A stretch of DNA of 64,000 nucleotides from Chloranthus sessilifolius (lineage: Eukaryota > Streptophyta > Magnoliopsida > Chloranthales > Chloranthaceae): assembly GCA_021018995.1 (NCBI GenBank), contig CM037587.1, forward strand, positions 10,065,366-10,129,365, given 5' to 3'. The notes beneath the pieces were generated by a model. It searched no databases. It saw only the letters and a program-made list of their open reading frames with translations, and had not been told where the DNA came from. The position numbers and the translations under genes are program-made. Shown here in pieces: positions 11,087-21,960 of the stretch. Every line of letters starts with the position of its first letter. Position 1 is the first letter of the stretch.

Positions 11087-12715
11087 GGATTTTTTGATGA
11101 TCTCGTCGCGGTGATGCGCTCGCTAACAAAAAATATAGAGTCGCCACCCAGAGCTTTTGGTGTCCCGGGATACCTATATTATTTTTATAAGCACCGAAGC
11201 GCCACAAATATGACTCTGAATCCGGTCCACACAAAAATCTCTTGGGTAGGGGCTTCAGTTATTGATCGGGAAGGTGCTAGGCACCCAATCAACCCGCTTA
11301 ACGCGGTCTCTACTAATGGCCAAAAATAAAATGAAGTAAAAGAAAAGAAAATGACTTCCTCTTACCCAAATGGGCCTACAATCTTATTTGCGCCCCTCTG
11401 TTCCTACCAAAAATTCGGCAGCGTAACGGCACAAATGGGGGAATGAGAAGAGCCAAAAAGAGATAGGAGAAGAAAGGGAAGAGCCGGAGCCCTCGAGCCC
11501 TTGTAGCACCGTAGGAGAGCCTTGTGTGGCTTGCTTTGATGAGCTCTTGAAGGCTTTGTATGGTATGGAATAGGGTTTTAACTCCTAAGACTTGAAGCTA
11601 AGAGGTAGAGAACGGAGGCTAGGGGATCACACACACCTAGGCTAAGGATTTTGGATGCAAGAACAAGCTTGAAATGAGGTTGGGAGATTCTAGAATTTTG
11701 GTGAAAATGGTACACAAAAGGGAGGAAGAACTTCTCACTTTGAGCTCTTTCTCTCTTAAGCAAATTTCTCAACCCTTAAACCAAGGGGTGGGAGTCTCTA
11801 TTTATAGGAAATGGGTGGATTAGGAGAGTGTTTAGATGTTAATCAAGGTTAGAAATTAGGTAATCTAGCATCTAAGGTTTCCTAGGGTTTTTGGAGCCTT
11901 GAAATATGTGAGGTCCTCCAATGGTGGATGATGGGGTGAGGCCTTAAGCCACGTAAGGGGTTGCAAATAGGTAGTGAATGGGTATAACAGAACTATCAAA
12001 ACATACCCCAAAGGTCGAGGTGGTCAACAAGTCAAACCCCAATCATGAATTTTGGGGCAAAAAGACATGGTTACTGTCCATATGCCTAGCACAACTAATA
12101 GTTGCGCTAGGCAAATATACAGTAAAACAGTGTTGAATAGTGCTGGAGGTTGGCTCGCGAGGGTGAGGTCCACATTTAAAACTGGCGCAACTAATACTTG
12201 CACCAGGCTTAATTTCTCGGAGAAGTGGCCTAGCGCAACTAATAGTTGCGCCAAACAAAATTATAACTGGCGCAACTATTAGTTGCGCCAAATCCCTAGG
12301 AGGGGCCTACAAGGTTTTACTCTTTTGCCCTCCGGGTTTGGACTGTCATACCTTTTGATGTACAACTCTTATTGGGGCATTTCTTGGACCGTTGGAAAGC
12401 TGACGTCCTCTACTTTTCAATGGTGTGAGATTCGATCGTAGTAGAAGGTTGTAGCTGGTCCCGGTGCACACACCCTTTTCCAAGGTTTTGGAAGGTTAGG
12501 TTTAGGTTCAAAACGAGTTCTAAGGGTTGGGATTGATTTTTAAAGGCTCAGGGTAGATTCCTAAGGGATCCAGGGTGATTCCTAAGGGTTTGGAAGGGTT
12601 CTTAAGGGTTCTAGAGTGGTTCCTAAAGGTTGCATATATGTCATCAAAAGCTCGAAAGTACACCTTTCTCGGAATGTGTTTCGATCGGGCCCTCGGCCAA
12701 ATTTGGGTGTTTACA
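11087..12715 (+). mobile_element. Tat-type LTR, probable
   Basis: Directly after the truncated pol, the sequence changes to a block beginning GATTTTTTGATGATCTCG, then GAGTCGCCACC and GGTGCTAGGCACCC, motifs I associate with LTRs of Tat-type plant elements (recall, not verified). It ends in GGGTGTTTACA at 12715, followed by GATGCCCCTCTTTGG, which resembles an LTR/leader junction. The left boundary and target duplication cannot be fixed. It contains the TGGCGCAACT palindromes. There is no coding potential. Confidence 0.5.
12084..12290 (+). repeat. Four TGGCGCAACT..AGTTGCGCCA palindromes
   Basis: Copies lie at 12084-12112 (extended, with GCCTAGC arms and two mismatches), 12183-12205 (degenerate), 12231-12253 and 12268-12290 (arms perfect over 23 bp, apart from the central base). 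Two further copies lie at 17015-17037 and 17063-17085, upstream of the PMD gene. Confidence 0.85.
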
Positions 12716-13935
12716 GATGCCCCTCTTTGGTATCCGATCACTAATGATCGAATGCTAAAGAAAGAGACATCCGAAGAGGCCTAAGGAATTACTGACGGGT
12801 TTGCTGTATTCAGAACGAACTTCAAACATCAGATGAGTAATCATGGTGAGAAGACGAAAACCCTGGATTTCAGACTAAACATTCGTTTCTCAAGGTAATC
12901 GGTCCCCAAGCGCTTAGCGACATTATTAGGCATAACCAAGGTGAAATGAGTTGCTAAAGTCCAATAGCTGATAAAAATGTTCGCTTCTCGAGTTGCGAAA
13001 GCCCGTTAGTCGGGAAAAATGTCTGCTTCTCAAGATGATTTGAATGTAATTGATGTTCGAGATTCATTCTGAATACAACAGCTTCGCAAGTAAGAGGGGT
13101 GATTAACCCATATTCAAAGATAGGCGCAAAGCAAAAATACGCAAGGCTCCACAGTTTGCGTCCAATCCGACGAGGCATTTGATGGCCCCATCTAACTGTT
13201 CACAGGTTCCCCTGCTAAAAGCAGGTTCGAGTTTGTGCCATTTTGAAAGCATGCCCGAGCGAAGTGAATAGATGTCATAACGCTTTTTGGGAGTTTGTGC
13301 CATTTTTAAAAGCATGCCCCAAATCAACATGAACTAGAGCCCAACTTCAACTACCTCAAACAAATCCAACCAAATATTGGGGTGTCCCCTTAGAGGGACA
13401 TCCAATCCTGGCCTCTATCAACAATGATCATAAAAATCATTCAACTACGCATAAACATGCACCCATCAGGGGCAATAAGCAATAAAAGCGATGGAAGCCC
13501 TGACCTGGACCCACCCGGGTACAATTTACGGGGACAAACGACCATCATACGAATACCCAGACGCATGGCGTACACTTTACAGGGATACCGCTGCCAATAC
13601 AGGTTTTATGCCTAAAGAAAATAAAAGGGAAATAAACCCTTCTGAATGCATGATTGCACATAGTTTGATTGATGCGTACTCTCATTCTCAGCAGGTTGGT
13701 CTCAACCAATGATTGACCTTTTCCAACGAACCTGAAGCTAAAGACACTAGAGTTCACATGAATCCAAAACAGAACGCTCATCATAAAGATTTAGCAGTGG
13801 AGTTGACTCAATCGAAACATTGACTGTTTGACCGGGACCGACACCGTTGCTCCTACCTTAAAGTAGGATCCAAAGGTATGAGGCGAACCTTAGACTCAGG
13901 ACTTTAATATGGCACAACTGCATTACTGATAAATA
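12716..13935 (+). other. Leader-like noncoding sequence of the Tat-type element
   Basis: No gene is visible. The block follows the probable LTR end. It holds short direct repeats, such as GTTTGTGCCATTTT..AAAGCATGCCC at about 13229 and 13292 and AATGTTCGCTTCTC / AATGTCTGCTTCTC at about 12976 and 13018. It continues on the far side of the solo LTR at 16420. Confidence 0.4.
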
Positions 13936-13940
13936 TTGAC

Positions 13941-16414
13941 TGTAACGTCCCAACCCTTTTGGGCTTTGATCTGTAGGACTCGGTGCGTGTGCCGACGGAT
14001 CATGCACCGAGGACCCCTTTAGCAATGATGTAATGTCTATAGATCAAATCCAATGGACCGGATTGATCTTATGTAGACTAGATGTGGGAGTTTGAAAACC
14101 TCATACACGTCCCTTCAGTGTAGCTGCTTTACACTCAAGTAGGAGAGCTAATGTATAAAAGGAACCAAGGGCATTAATTTCATATTAAATGCTTGTGGGT
14201 GAGAGTTAAGAAGAGAGAGGATAACCTTAAGGCATTGAGTGTCCGTGATTGATGAGATCGATCAGTTGGCACGGAGGGAGGCAGCTGCTCGATCTAGGAT
14301 CGGATTGATCTGTTGTGACTCGGAGAAGAACCCAAACTATTCTTAAAAGCAAGGAAGAGGATTCGTTTGAAAGCAAGGTAAGGAGTGTGAATAATTGGTT
14401 TAGATCCGTAGTGTGGAGTTGAATTAGTGTGTATCCATGTGAGGATCATAAGAATTGGGATGGATTCAAAGTGAAAAGTGATTGGGAGTGAAAAACCTAA
14501 AATTAAGCTAAATCTGCTCATTTCGATTGATCGAATTTTGGCTCGATCAATCGAAATGTCAGTAAAATGGAAAAAAAATGAAATTCTGAGAAATTCGTTC
14601 AATCAAAATTTAATTCGATCGAACGAAACGTTTTCGATCGATCGAACCTGTAGTTCGATCGAATGATTCATATAAAAACAGAATGTTAGAAAATTGTTGT
14701 GAGAATTCGACCGATCGAATTAAATTCGATCGATCGAATTATGTAATTTCGATTGAACGAATCGGGATTCGTCCGATCGAACTGTGTTAAGGTAAAATGC
14801 CTTCTGTGGAATTCGACCAATCGAATTTTGTTTCGATCGATCGAATTTAATTCGTTCGATCGACTTGGAAAATTTGTTTGATCAAATGAGAATATATTTG
14901 GTAGTTCTGGAAGAGGTCGACCGATCAAAATTTATTTCGATCGATCGAAAATGGATTTCGATCGATCGAAACAAGGATTCGATCGATCGAAATTCCCAAA
15001 TTTCAGCGTTTGGTGAGTTTTGACCGTGAGATTTCACGGGGACTTTTGGCAGTGTGTTTTGCTTCGTTTTAATAAATAAAAATGATCATGTTTAGGTGAG
15101 CTTTGTGATTAAAGAGGACCTGACCTTTGTGAAGGCTTGAGCAAGCACGGGTCTGATCTGTAAGGTAGGGAAAACTTGATATCATGTATATTGATTTCGT
15201 TAACATGTGTGTTATGATGTGATGTATTTTCCGCTTTGATCATGTGATTTCCGTATATGAATTCAAACTAATGAGGCATGTGACACGTGTGATTTGAAAA
15301 CATGTGAAGTTTATGAAATTTTCGAGATCCTTTGTGACATGTGTATGTGAGACCTTCACATTTCATTCCGATTTTGACATAAACTATGATTATCACTTTA
15401 CACGGCAACAAGCTATATGTATGCATTTACGATTTAAGGTTATGTGAATACCCGACCGACGCGCCAGTATAACCGTGACTGACGCGGCAGGATATTCGTG
15501 ACCGGTACGGCGGCCAATCCGTACACCCTTTGTGTGATATGTATATGTGTTATGTGACTCCTACCGTACAACGGTAAATTCGTTCGGCCAAGTGTCCAAC
15601 TCTATGGGACCTTGGATATATGTGCATATGACTCATGTGAGTGACGATGGTGGGTATTCCATCGGGGGCTTGAGACTATAGTTCCTCATTCTATTACTTT
15701 AAGTAAATCATCTTTAAGTTTCTTCTTCTTACGTCAGATTGGAAATGTAAGCATGTTCATGAAACCATCAGCATTGCATGTGTGTGTTAAGGTCATGAGA
15801 ATCACCACTTCGCATGTGTTCAGGATTGTTTCATTTTCGTTACGCCATAAGATGTGTGTTTGATATTTTAATAAGCATGCTATAAGATATTTCCCTACTG
15901 AGCTTGGATGAAGCTCATTCCTTTACTAATGTCACAGGTTCAGGTGAAGGCATTGAGGCGGAGATTCCGGAGAAGGAAGATCCGGACTACTCCCCCGACG
16001 AGGACCTTAAGGAGCCCCATCCTGAGGATTGTTTCCTTTGTGCTAGACCTGGGTAGGTCTGGCCCTGAGTGACGAATTAATTTTTGGTTTTGTTTTGGTT
16101 GTAAAGAGATGAATCCTAAATATTAGTCTTTTGATAATTTTGTTGAACCATGTTTCGGTAAGGAAAGGTCCTTACCGGTGGTTCTCAATGGTTCTTTTCC
16201 CATAAGGCTTTTTATGGAATTAGATCCATCTGTTTTTGTTGTTTTGAGATCGAATGCTATAACTACTTATTTTGCTTATGCTACGAGTTGGAATTGGTTC
16301 CACTTAGATTCCGCTGTGCATGTTGTGACGCGATATGATCCATTCCCGGCCTCGGCCTTAGTGCCAGCCCACCGACGGCACGGGTCTCGGGGCACCGAAA
16401 TTCGGGCTATCACA
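13941..16414 (+). mobile_element. Solo LTR, chromovirus-like, 2474 bp
   Basis: The element starts TGTAACGTCCC and ends GGGCTATCACA, giving TG..CA termini. It is flanked by a perfect 5-bp target duplication, TTGAC at 13936-13940 and 16415-16419. No primer-binding site, gag or pol is attached, so this is a solo LTR, the usual product of LTR-LTR recombination. The 3' part has GAGCTTGGATGAAGCTC and a GTCACAGGT motif also present in the 59816 LTR, suggesting the same broad Tekay/Del-like group. A CGACGCGCC / CGGTACGGCGG tract lies at about 15450-15540. Confidence 0.9.
14523..14993 (+). repeat. TTCGATCGATCGAA palindrome array inside the solo LTR
   Basis: Six perfect 14-bp palindromes occur at 14633, 14725, 14832, 14936, 14957 and 14978, with further degenerate CGATTGATCGAA-type copies between. 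The last three are 21 bp apart, close to two helical turns. The 59816 LTR holds a related array (TTCGATCG / CGATCGAACG) at about 60620-60810. Confidence 0.9.
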
Positions 16415-16419
16415 TTGAC

Positions 16420-16860
16420 ATTTTGCCGCCTTATGCTTGTGCGTCTCTGCGGGGGAATACGAATCTGTTTTTGATTTTTCTATCTTTTTATGTGATTTTT
16501 TGGATTTCTCAACTGTTATTGTAAGTGATTTTTTTGGATTTTGAAACTATTATTTTATGTGATTTTTTGGATTTTGATTTTTTTTATTTTTTATTTTGAA
16601 ACTATTATTTTATATGATTTTTTTGGATTTTTCAAGTTTTTATTTTAAGTGATTAATTGATTTTGGATTTTTCAAGTTTTTATTTTATGTGATTATTTGA
16701 TTTTAGATTCTTCAAGTTTTTATTTTATGTGATTATTTTTTGTGAATACTTTCGGCTTCTCTGTGGGGATTTATTTTTTTATTATCATTTATTTTTTAGA
16801 TTTTTTCTTCATATTTTCCTGTGTAGGACTGGAGTGCTCATTGATCTCGTCCTGCTTTTA
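16420..16860 (+). repeat. T-rich tandem repeat, TATGTGATTTTTTGGATTT type
   Basis: After about 55 bp that continue the pre-insertion sequence, positions 16480-16745 hold about six imperfect copies of a 45-60-bp T-rich unit containing TATGTGATTNTTTGGATTT and TTCAAGTTTTTATTT. No gene is seen. Confidence 0.7.
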
Positions 16861-17292
16861 TTCTAGCACGGCTTCCTTGGCAAGTCGAAGGATGATCGAG
16901 ATGCCATCTCAGGAGTGCGTGCATTTGCCGGGAGCAACAAGACAAACAAAAAGAGTGGGGGGGACCGGCTTTCCTATCTGACCCGTACTAGGCCCAAGAC
17001 CCGGCCCAAGTGCCTGGCGCAACTATTAGTTGCGCCAAGGCAAAAGGGGCACAAAAATTGTTTGGCGCAACTAATAGTTGCCCCAAGTTTGGCTGGGGAG
17101 GGATTTAAACAGCCCGAGTTCAGGCTATGGGGCATTATTTCAAAATTTTCCCCCCTCTCCTCTTGAAACCGAAAACCGCCCCCTCCTAGGGTTCCTTTAC
17201 ATTGCCTCTACGCATGCCCCATTGCCGTTGCTTTGCTTGTGTGGATCGATTACTGGCTCGCACTAGATCAAAGACCCCTTTTCTTTCAAAAG
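16861..17292 (+). promoter_or_regulatory. Presumed 5' flank and 5' UTR exon of the PMD gene
   Basis: Two TGGCGCAACT palindromes (17015-17037 and 17063-17085) are followed by GC-richer sequence with a GGGATTTAAACA AT island at about 17099, then an untranslated exon that ends at a plausible splice donor (AAAAG|GTAACC, 17292/17293). The transcription start cannot be placed. Sharing the palindrome with the probable Tat LTR suggests a retroelement-derived promoter (inference). Confidence 0.35.
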
Positions 17293-17766
17293 GTAACCAT
17301 TTAACACCTATTTTCTTTTATTTTTCTTGCTTTTTCTTGCAAATATGATCATGATCTTGCATTCCTAGATGAAAAATGATTTATTTCTATTGTAAGCATA
17401 TTGATTGATGATGTCTGAACGGTTTCCCATGAATAATGCCTTATTTTTGTGGTTTTATGGATTTTATTAATACATAATATATATATTTTTTTTATTTGTG
17501 CTTAGAAAAAGGGGGGTTATTATATATTTTTTTTGTTTTTTATCTTGAATACCAATCAAGGATATCATTTTGAAAACTGGTTAGGAAAAGGGGATTTTTT
17601 GTTTTTTTGTTTTTTTTTTAAAGGTTAATTAAAAAATGATTTTTGGTTCCTATATATATTAAAAACTAATTAAGGGGAATGTTTTTTTTTCGATTTTTTC
17701 TTACAGTTAATTAAGGAAAAGGATTTTTCCTTTGATTTTTTTATTGTTTGAAAACTAAGGCATTGA

Positions 17767-17798
<32 letters not shown>

Positions 17799-18477
17799 AG
17801 TTTTTTATAAAAGAACGATTTTTTTCGATTTTATGGACACAAAAGGAGGGATTTTTTGAAAGAAGTTTTATTTTATTTTTTGATTTTATGAACCATGAAG
17901 AAAAGGATTTTTTTGTTTTTAACTTTTGTTTTTTTTTCTAAACATGAAAAAAAAGGATTTTTTGTTTCTTTTTTTTTTTTCGAGGCATAAAGAAAGGATT
18001 CTTTTTTGTTTTTATGATTTTAGGAACATAAGATGATGGATTTTTTTGTTTTCCTAAACGGAAGGACTCTTTTTTTTTTTGTTTTAGTGGACAATAAGAT
18101 TTCTCTTTTTTGTTTTGTTTTTTTTTTGTTTGTTTTTTTTCTAAAACCCTTTTTTTCTAACACAAAGGAAGGACTCTTTGGTCTTGATGATGATTTTTTT
18201 TATTTCAACTAGTTTTTATTTTTAAACATAGAAGAAAAGGGGGATTTATTTTATATTATCTCTTTTTTTTTTTTACTTTACCTTTTAAGATAGAAAGGAA
18301 GGGATTTTTTTTTCAATCTAAAAAAGGATTTTTTTTTTTACTTGTGCATGTGTGTATCTTTATTTTCTGACAATAGACAAAGAGAGGGTGAGCGCACTTA
18401 CCTTCCCTTGATGTGTAGTATAAAAACTACTCTTTATCACTGATCTATTTTGATGTGATTGCCTTTTGTTGCCCCAG
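17293..18477 (+). other. T-rich 5' UTR intron, probable
   Basis: A 1.19-kb, strongly T-rich block has a GTAACC donor and a TTGCCCCAG acceptor two bases before the PMD start codon. Long T-rich runs and lack of coding potential fit a plant intron. It contains many imperfect AAGGATTTTTTTG-type repeats. Confidence 0.45.
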
Positions 18478-18478
18478 C

Positions 18479-20155
18479 ATGTCGGGCGATGATGAGCATA
18501 TTCTTGAGGAGAGCCACAAGGAAGGACCCGAGATAGTATACGGCCTGCGGGGGGAGCATTTCATTTGGGTAGAGCAGAGAACGGGCCCGCTCGAAATGCA
18601 GGGCAAGGCTACCCGAGTCGGTCTCCTACACCAATAGCATACCCATATTTCGAATTTTGGAATAGCGGGCAAGGTAAAAGAGAGGTTCAATTTTTTCTTT
18701 GTGCAACTTTGCTTTACTTCCGCAATTTGATGCATATTTCTTTGGGTGCAGGACCTGCCCAACATTGTATTCCATGGGGGTGGCTTGATTTTCAAAACTT
18801 CTACCTCTACGTACGTCCCTCCTGTAGTGAAGCTCCTGTTGGTGCAGGTGGGCTTTGGGGAGTTTCTGTCCTGCCCCGCTATGAGGGCCAATGTCGCCTA
18901 CCTGAAGGCCTTGATCGAACGATTTCGCCCTGAGATGATGACCTTCCACATGCCATACGCTGAGGTGGCCTTGGCGCCCGTTGATTGGGCAATGATTATG
19001 GGCATCAGGATGGGAGGGATACCAATAGCTGACCTCGCGGTGCCAAGTAGGGAGGACATTATCCGACTAATTGGGGCCTATCCCCCTCGCGGGCAGACGC
19101 ATGGCACTGAGGTCAAGATGACCTAGTTGACCGCCCTTTATACGCCTGATGAGTTAGTGGATCTGGGTCAGCCATACAGGGTTCTCTATATCACGCCTGA
19201 GCGAGTGATCGTCCTGGCTCGCATCACTCTCCTGCTTCTGCTAGGCAAAACCCTTTTTACCAATGCGAGCGGGGGCCGAGTCACCCTAGCCTTGCTAAGC
19301 GTGATGGACAACTGCGGTGATGTCCATAGGTATGATTGGGGTGGAGCCGGGTATGCATGGCTGATGGATAATGTGGCTCGGGTCATGACCGGGGATTCTA
19401 AGTCTGTCGTTGGCTTTTGGGTGGCCTTGGAGGTAATCCCTAGCTCTTCCTGTTCCTATTAGTTTTACCTGGATGGTCTCTCATGCTATTGACCTGTTGC
19501 TTCTTTTTGTTGTATAATGCTCTTCTCAGGTATGGGGGTACCATCATTTCCACCCCGGGCACCCGCTTCTCCATTCAGATGTGCTCACCTATCCACTTCT
19601 TAGCAACTGGAATCAGGCCCGGCGCCGTGACATAGGCCTGAAGCACTTGGAGATGGACCTGAGGTCTTAACTCGACCTGATGGTTCCGGAGCAGGTAAAG
19701 CCCCTTTTTTCTACCTTGTTTGGTTTGGGATCATAAATACTCTTATATTGACGTGCTACCTGTTTGGCCGCCTTCTTGGACAGATCCTCCATGACCCGTA
19801 CCTTGCGTCCCCCTTCTGGGATCGAGCAGTCGTGGGCCCTTCTCGCCTGTTTAACAACCGCCGCGTCGTTTTCTTTTATGGGGCGTGGGCCATGTTTTAC
19901 TACTTAGGGGAGCTGGTCGTGCACCAGCACCAGGGCTACTATGTCATACCTGTGAACCCTCTGGCGAATGTTTGGAATCCTGTTGGTAGCATCGAAGAGC
20001 TCATGGTGGCCTTTCTCAACAATGGGCTCCCTATCCATGCTCTCCATGTGCCTGGAGACTATCATGTTTGGTACAAGTGTCTGCCATATCGGTTTATCTT
20101 TCCGCGCTTTGTACCTAGCGCCAATTTCCTTGCATTTGGTAGCCCACTTGGTCAG
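18479..20155 (+). pseudogene. Plant mobile domain (PMD / aminotransferase-like) gene, spliced, with nonsense codons
   Basis: The PMD family includes Arabidopsis MAIN and MAIL1 (silencing and genome stability) and many transposon-carried copies. Four exons fit with all introns in phase 0: 18479-18673, 18752-19432, 19530-19694 and 19784-20155, with GT donors and AG acceptors (TTGGGTGCAG, GCTCTTCTCAG, CTTGGACAG). Hallmarks are TFHMPYAEVALAPVDWAMIM then GIRMGG (exon 2), VWGYHHFHPGHPLL (exon 3) and the VVFFYGAWAMFYY block (exon 4). Three in-frame stops break it: TAG 18635, TAG 19124 and TAA 19668. The frame is otherwise clean. The 3' end runs into repeats at about 20260, so the C-terminus is probably lost. 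Confidence 0.75.
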
Positions 20156-20299
20156 GTAACTCTTCTCAGCTTGGTGGCCCACTTACAAAATACATTGATT
20201 GCATTGAATCAGACGATGGAGATTGTTTATCATCCCAATTTTTCACACTATGCATTTTGAGATCATAGGCGTACCATTAGATGGTTAGTGTTTTAGTTC

Positions 20300-20384
20300 G
20301 TGGCACACATCTCAAAAAAGTGACCTTAACATCACGTACACGGTTAAAATTAATTTTAAGGTCACTTTTTTGGGTGTGTACCAC
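20300..20384. repeat. Inverted repeat (hairpin), about 29-bp arms
   Basis: The left arm (from 20300, GTGGCACACATCTC..) pairs with the right arm ending at 20384 (GGTGTGTACCAC) with a few mismatches, around a short loop. Fragments of the same sequence recur at about 23845-23890 and 29650-29690, so it belongs to a dispersed repeat family. Confidence 0.65.
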
Positions 20385-20400
20385 ATGAAATAAAAAATCA

Positions 20401-20760
20401 ACCGTCTGATGGTGCCACCATGATCTCAAGATCCATCGTGTTAAAGGTTGGGATGATAAATGATCTCTATCATCCTATTCAATGCAGTCAACCGTCTGAT
20501 GGTATCACCATGATCTTAAGATCCATCATGTGAAAGATTGGGATGATAAACGATCACCATCGTCCGATTCAATGCAGTCAACCGTCTGATGGTGCCACCA
20601 TGATCTTAAGATCCATCATGTGAAAGGTTGGGATGATAAATGATCTCCATTATCTGATTCAATGCAGTCAACCGTCTGATGGTGCTACCATGATCTCAAG
20701 TTCCATCGTGTAAAAGGTTGGGACGATAAACGATCTTCATCGTTCGATTCAATGTAGTCA
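20401..20760 (+). repeat. 90-bp tandem repeat, four units
   Basis: Units start with ACCGTCTGATGG at 20401, 20491, 20581 and 20671, giving an exact 90-bp period over four copies that differ by a few substitutions. Related single units appear near 22480-22580 and 23930-24040. The array directly follows the hairpin at 20300 and may be part of a nonautonomous element. Confidence 0.9.
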
Positions 20761-21559
20761 ATGTCTGTCAGCATGGGTGAACTCAGATTTGGCTGTGGAT
20801 TTCAAGGTACTCTATTTAGTAAGTGCAATGGCGCCAACTCGTAATCACGTGTAGACGGTGGCAATTTAGTAATTTAATTTTGCAAGGGTAAATATGGCAT
20901 TTAGGCTATTCTTTAATGGCTAGTTAACCACTTAAAGTACCATCGGTTAAAGAGGGTGTATTGTAAACACCAAAATGCAAACTAGGGGGATTAGAGGAAA
21001 TAGCGATATATGAGGGTTTTTTTTGTAATATCAACATAACTCAGGGGGGTATTTGCCAAAACCCAAAAAATTTAAATATATTAAGGTGACTTCTCACTGT
21101 GAACAGGAGGATATAGAACAAAGCTCAAAAAGTTATTCTAAAATCACATTTGAGTGTGATGTGCCCCACACAATATTGTCAAATGGCTTAAACGATGCTA
21201 AACGATTTGAGTGCATTTTCCTTAAGTGAAATTGCTTAATAGCATAAATCATTGCTTATTGTTTTTTTTTTTTTTCTATATTTTAGTTTAAATAATTAAA
21301 AAAAGGGATAACAACAAGTATTTAAGTCTCTACAATTAAAGTAAAACTAATAAAAAATTGGAAATGAGTGAATCAATGATAAAATCAATGAAAAAGAAGG
21401 GGAAAGTAGTCATTCCCATTCTTGTATTTAATAAAGGAGTGTTACATATTAATACTAATATTTAAAATTGTAACTTTAGTTTTGATGTTGGGTACTCGCA
21501 ATGCACTTTACACATCAATCTCTAACCCATTGTGGTACATCCCCCCCATCATTATCACC
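20761..21559. other. Noncoding, AT-rich
   Basis: I see no gene. It includes stretches such as GGTAAATATGGCATTTAGG and GGGGGGTATTTGCCAAAA (about 20885 and 21042) that resemble terminal sequences of old DNA transposons, but no paired termini are secure. Confidence 0.4.
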
Positions 21560-21960
21560 ATCATCACTAGCATTGCCGTTGTCATCAGAATCATCTCTTT
21601 CTTGCTTCTTCTTCCTCTGTTTCTTCTAGCATCATCATCATAATCATCATGATACGTTCCATATAACCTTCTAAAATAATAGCATGATCATGTTTTTTCG
21701 TAGGAATCTTGTCTATGTACTCGATGATTTCCTTTCGGATTTTCGGAGAAGCTCTATGACGAGTACAAGTATTTGATCTGACTCCATGAGCAAGATGTTG
21801 TTTATGACAGACAGCCTATTGCACCTGTGCTCTCATAATGGCACAAGGTACATACTGTAGTTTGTTTCTCGGTAAGACTCTTATATAATCCATATTTCCA
21901 ACCCAGATCACTCGATTTAGGTCTTAGAGGGTCCGGGTTAGAAGAGGTAGACACAATTAA
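21560..21960 (-). pseudogene. hAT transposase N-terminal fragment with BED-type finger
   Basis: On the minus strand one frame reads SSDLGWKYGLYKSLTEKQTT, then a CTLCHYESTGAIGC segment. After one frameshift it continues KQHLAHGVRSNTC and a basic/acidic stretch IRKEIIEYIDKIPTKK. The pattern W..G, CxxC, then K.HLAH is the BED zinc finger found at the N-terminus of plant hAT transposases, where it binds DNA. No catalytic domain is found on the minus strand below 21560, so only the finger survives. Confidence 0.65.

Noticed and set aside
12043-12291. Overlapping frames containing repeated CARQ/LLVA-like peptides
   Set aside because: They come from the TGGCGCAACT palindromes being read in several frames; the DNA motif is the real feature.
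14523-14993. Bacterial-style operator array or Dam (GATC) cluster
   Set aside because: The surrounding sequence is an LTR with TG..CA ends and a 5-bp duplication in a plant genome; GATC density follows from the TCGATCGA palindrome.
18445-18949. Minus-strand frames of 107-148 codons
   Set aside because: They lie across PMD exons and an intron on the opposite strand, with no domain of their own.
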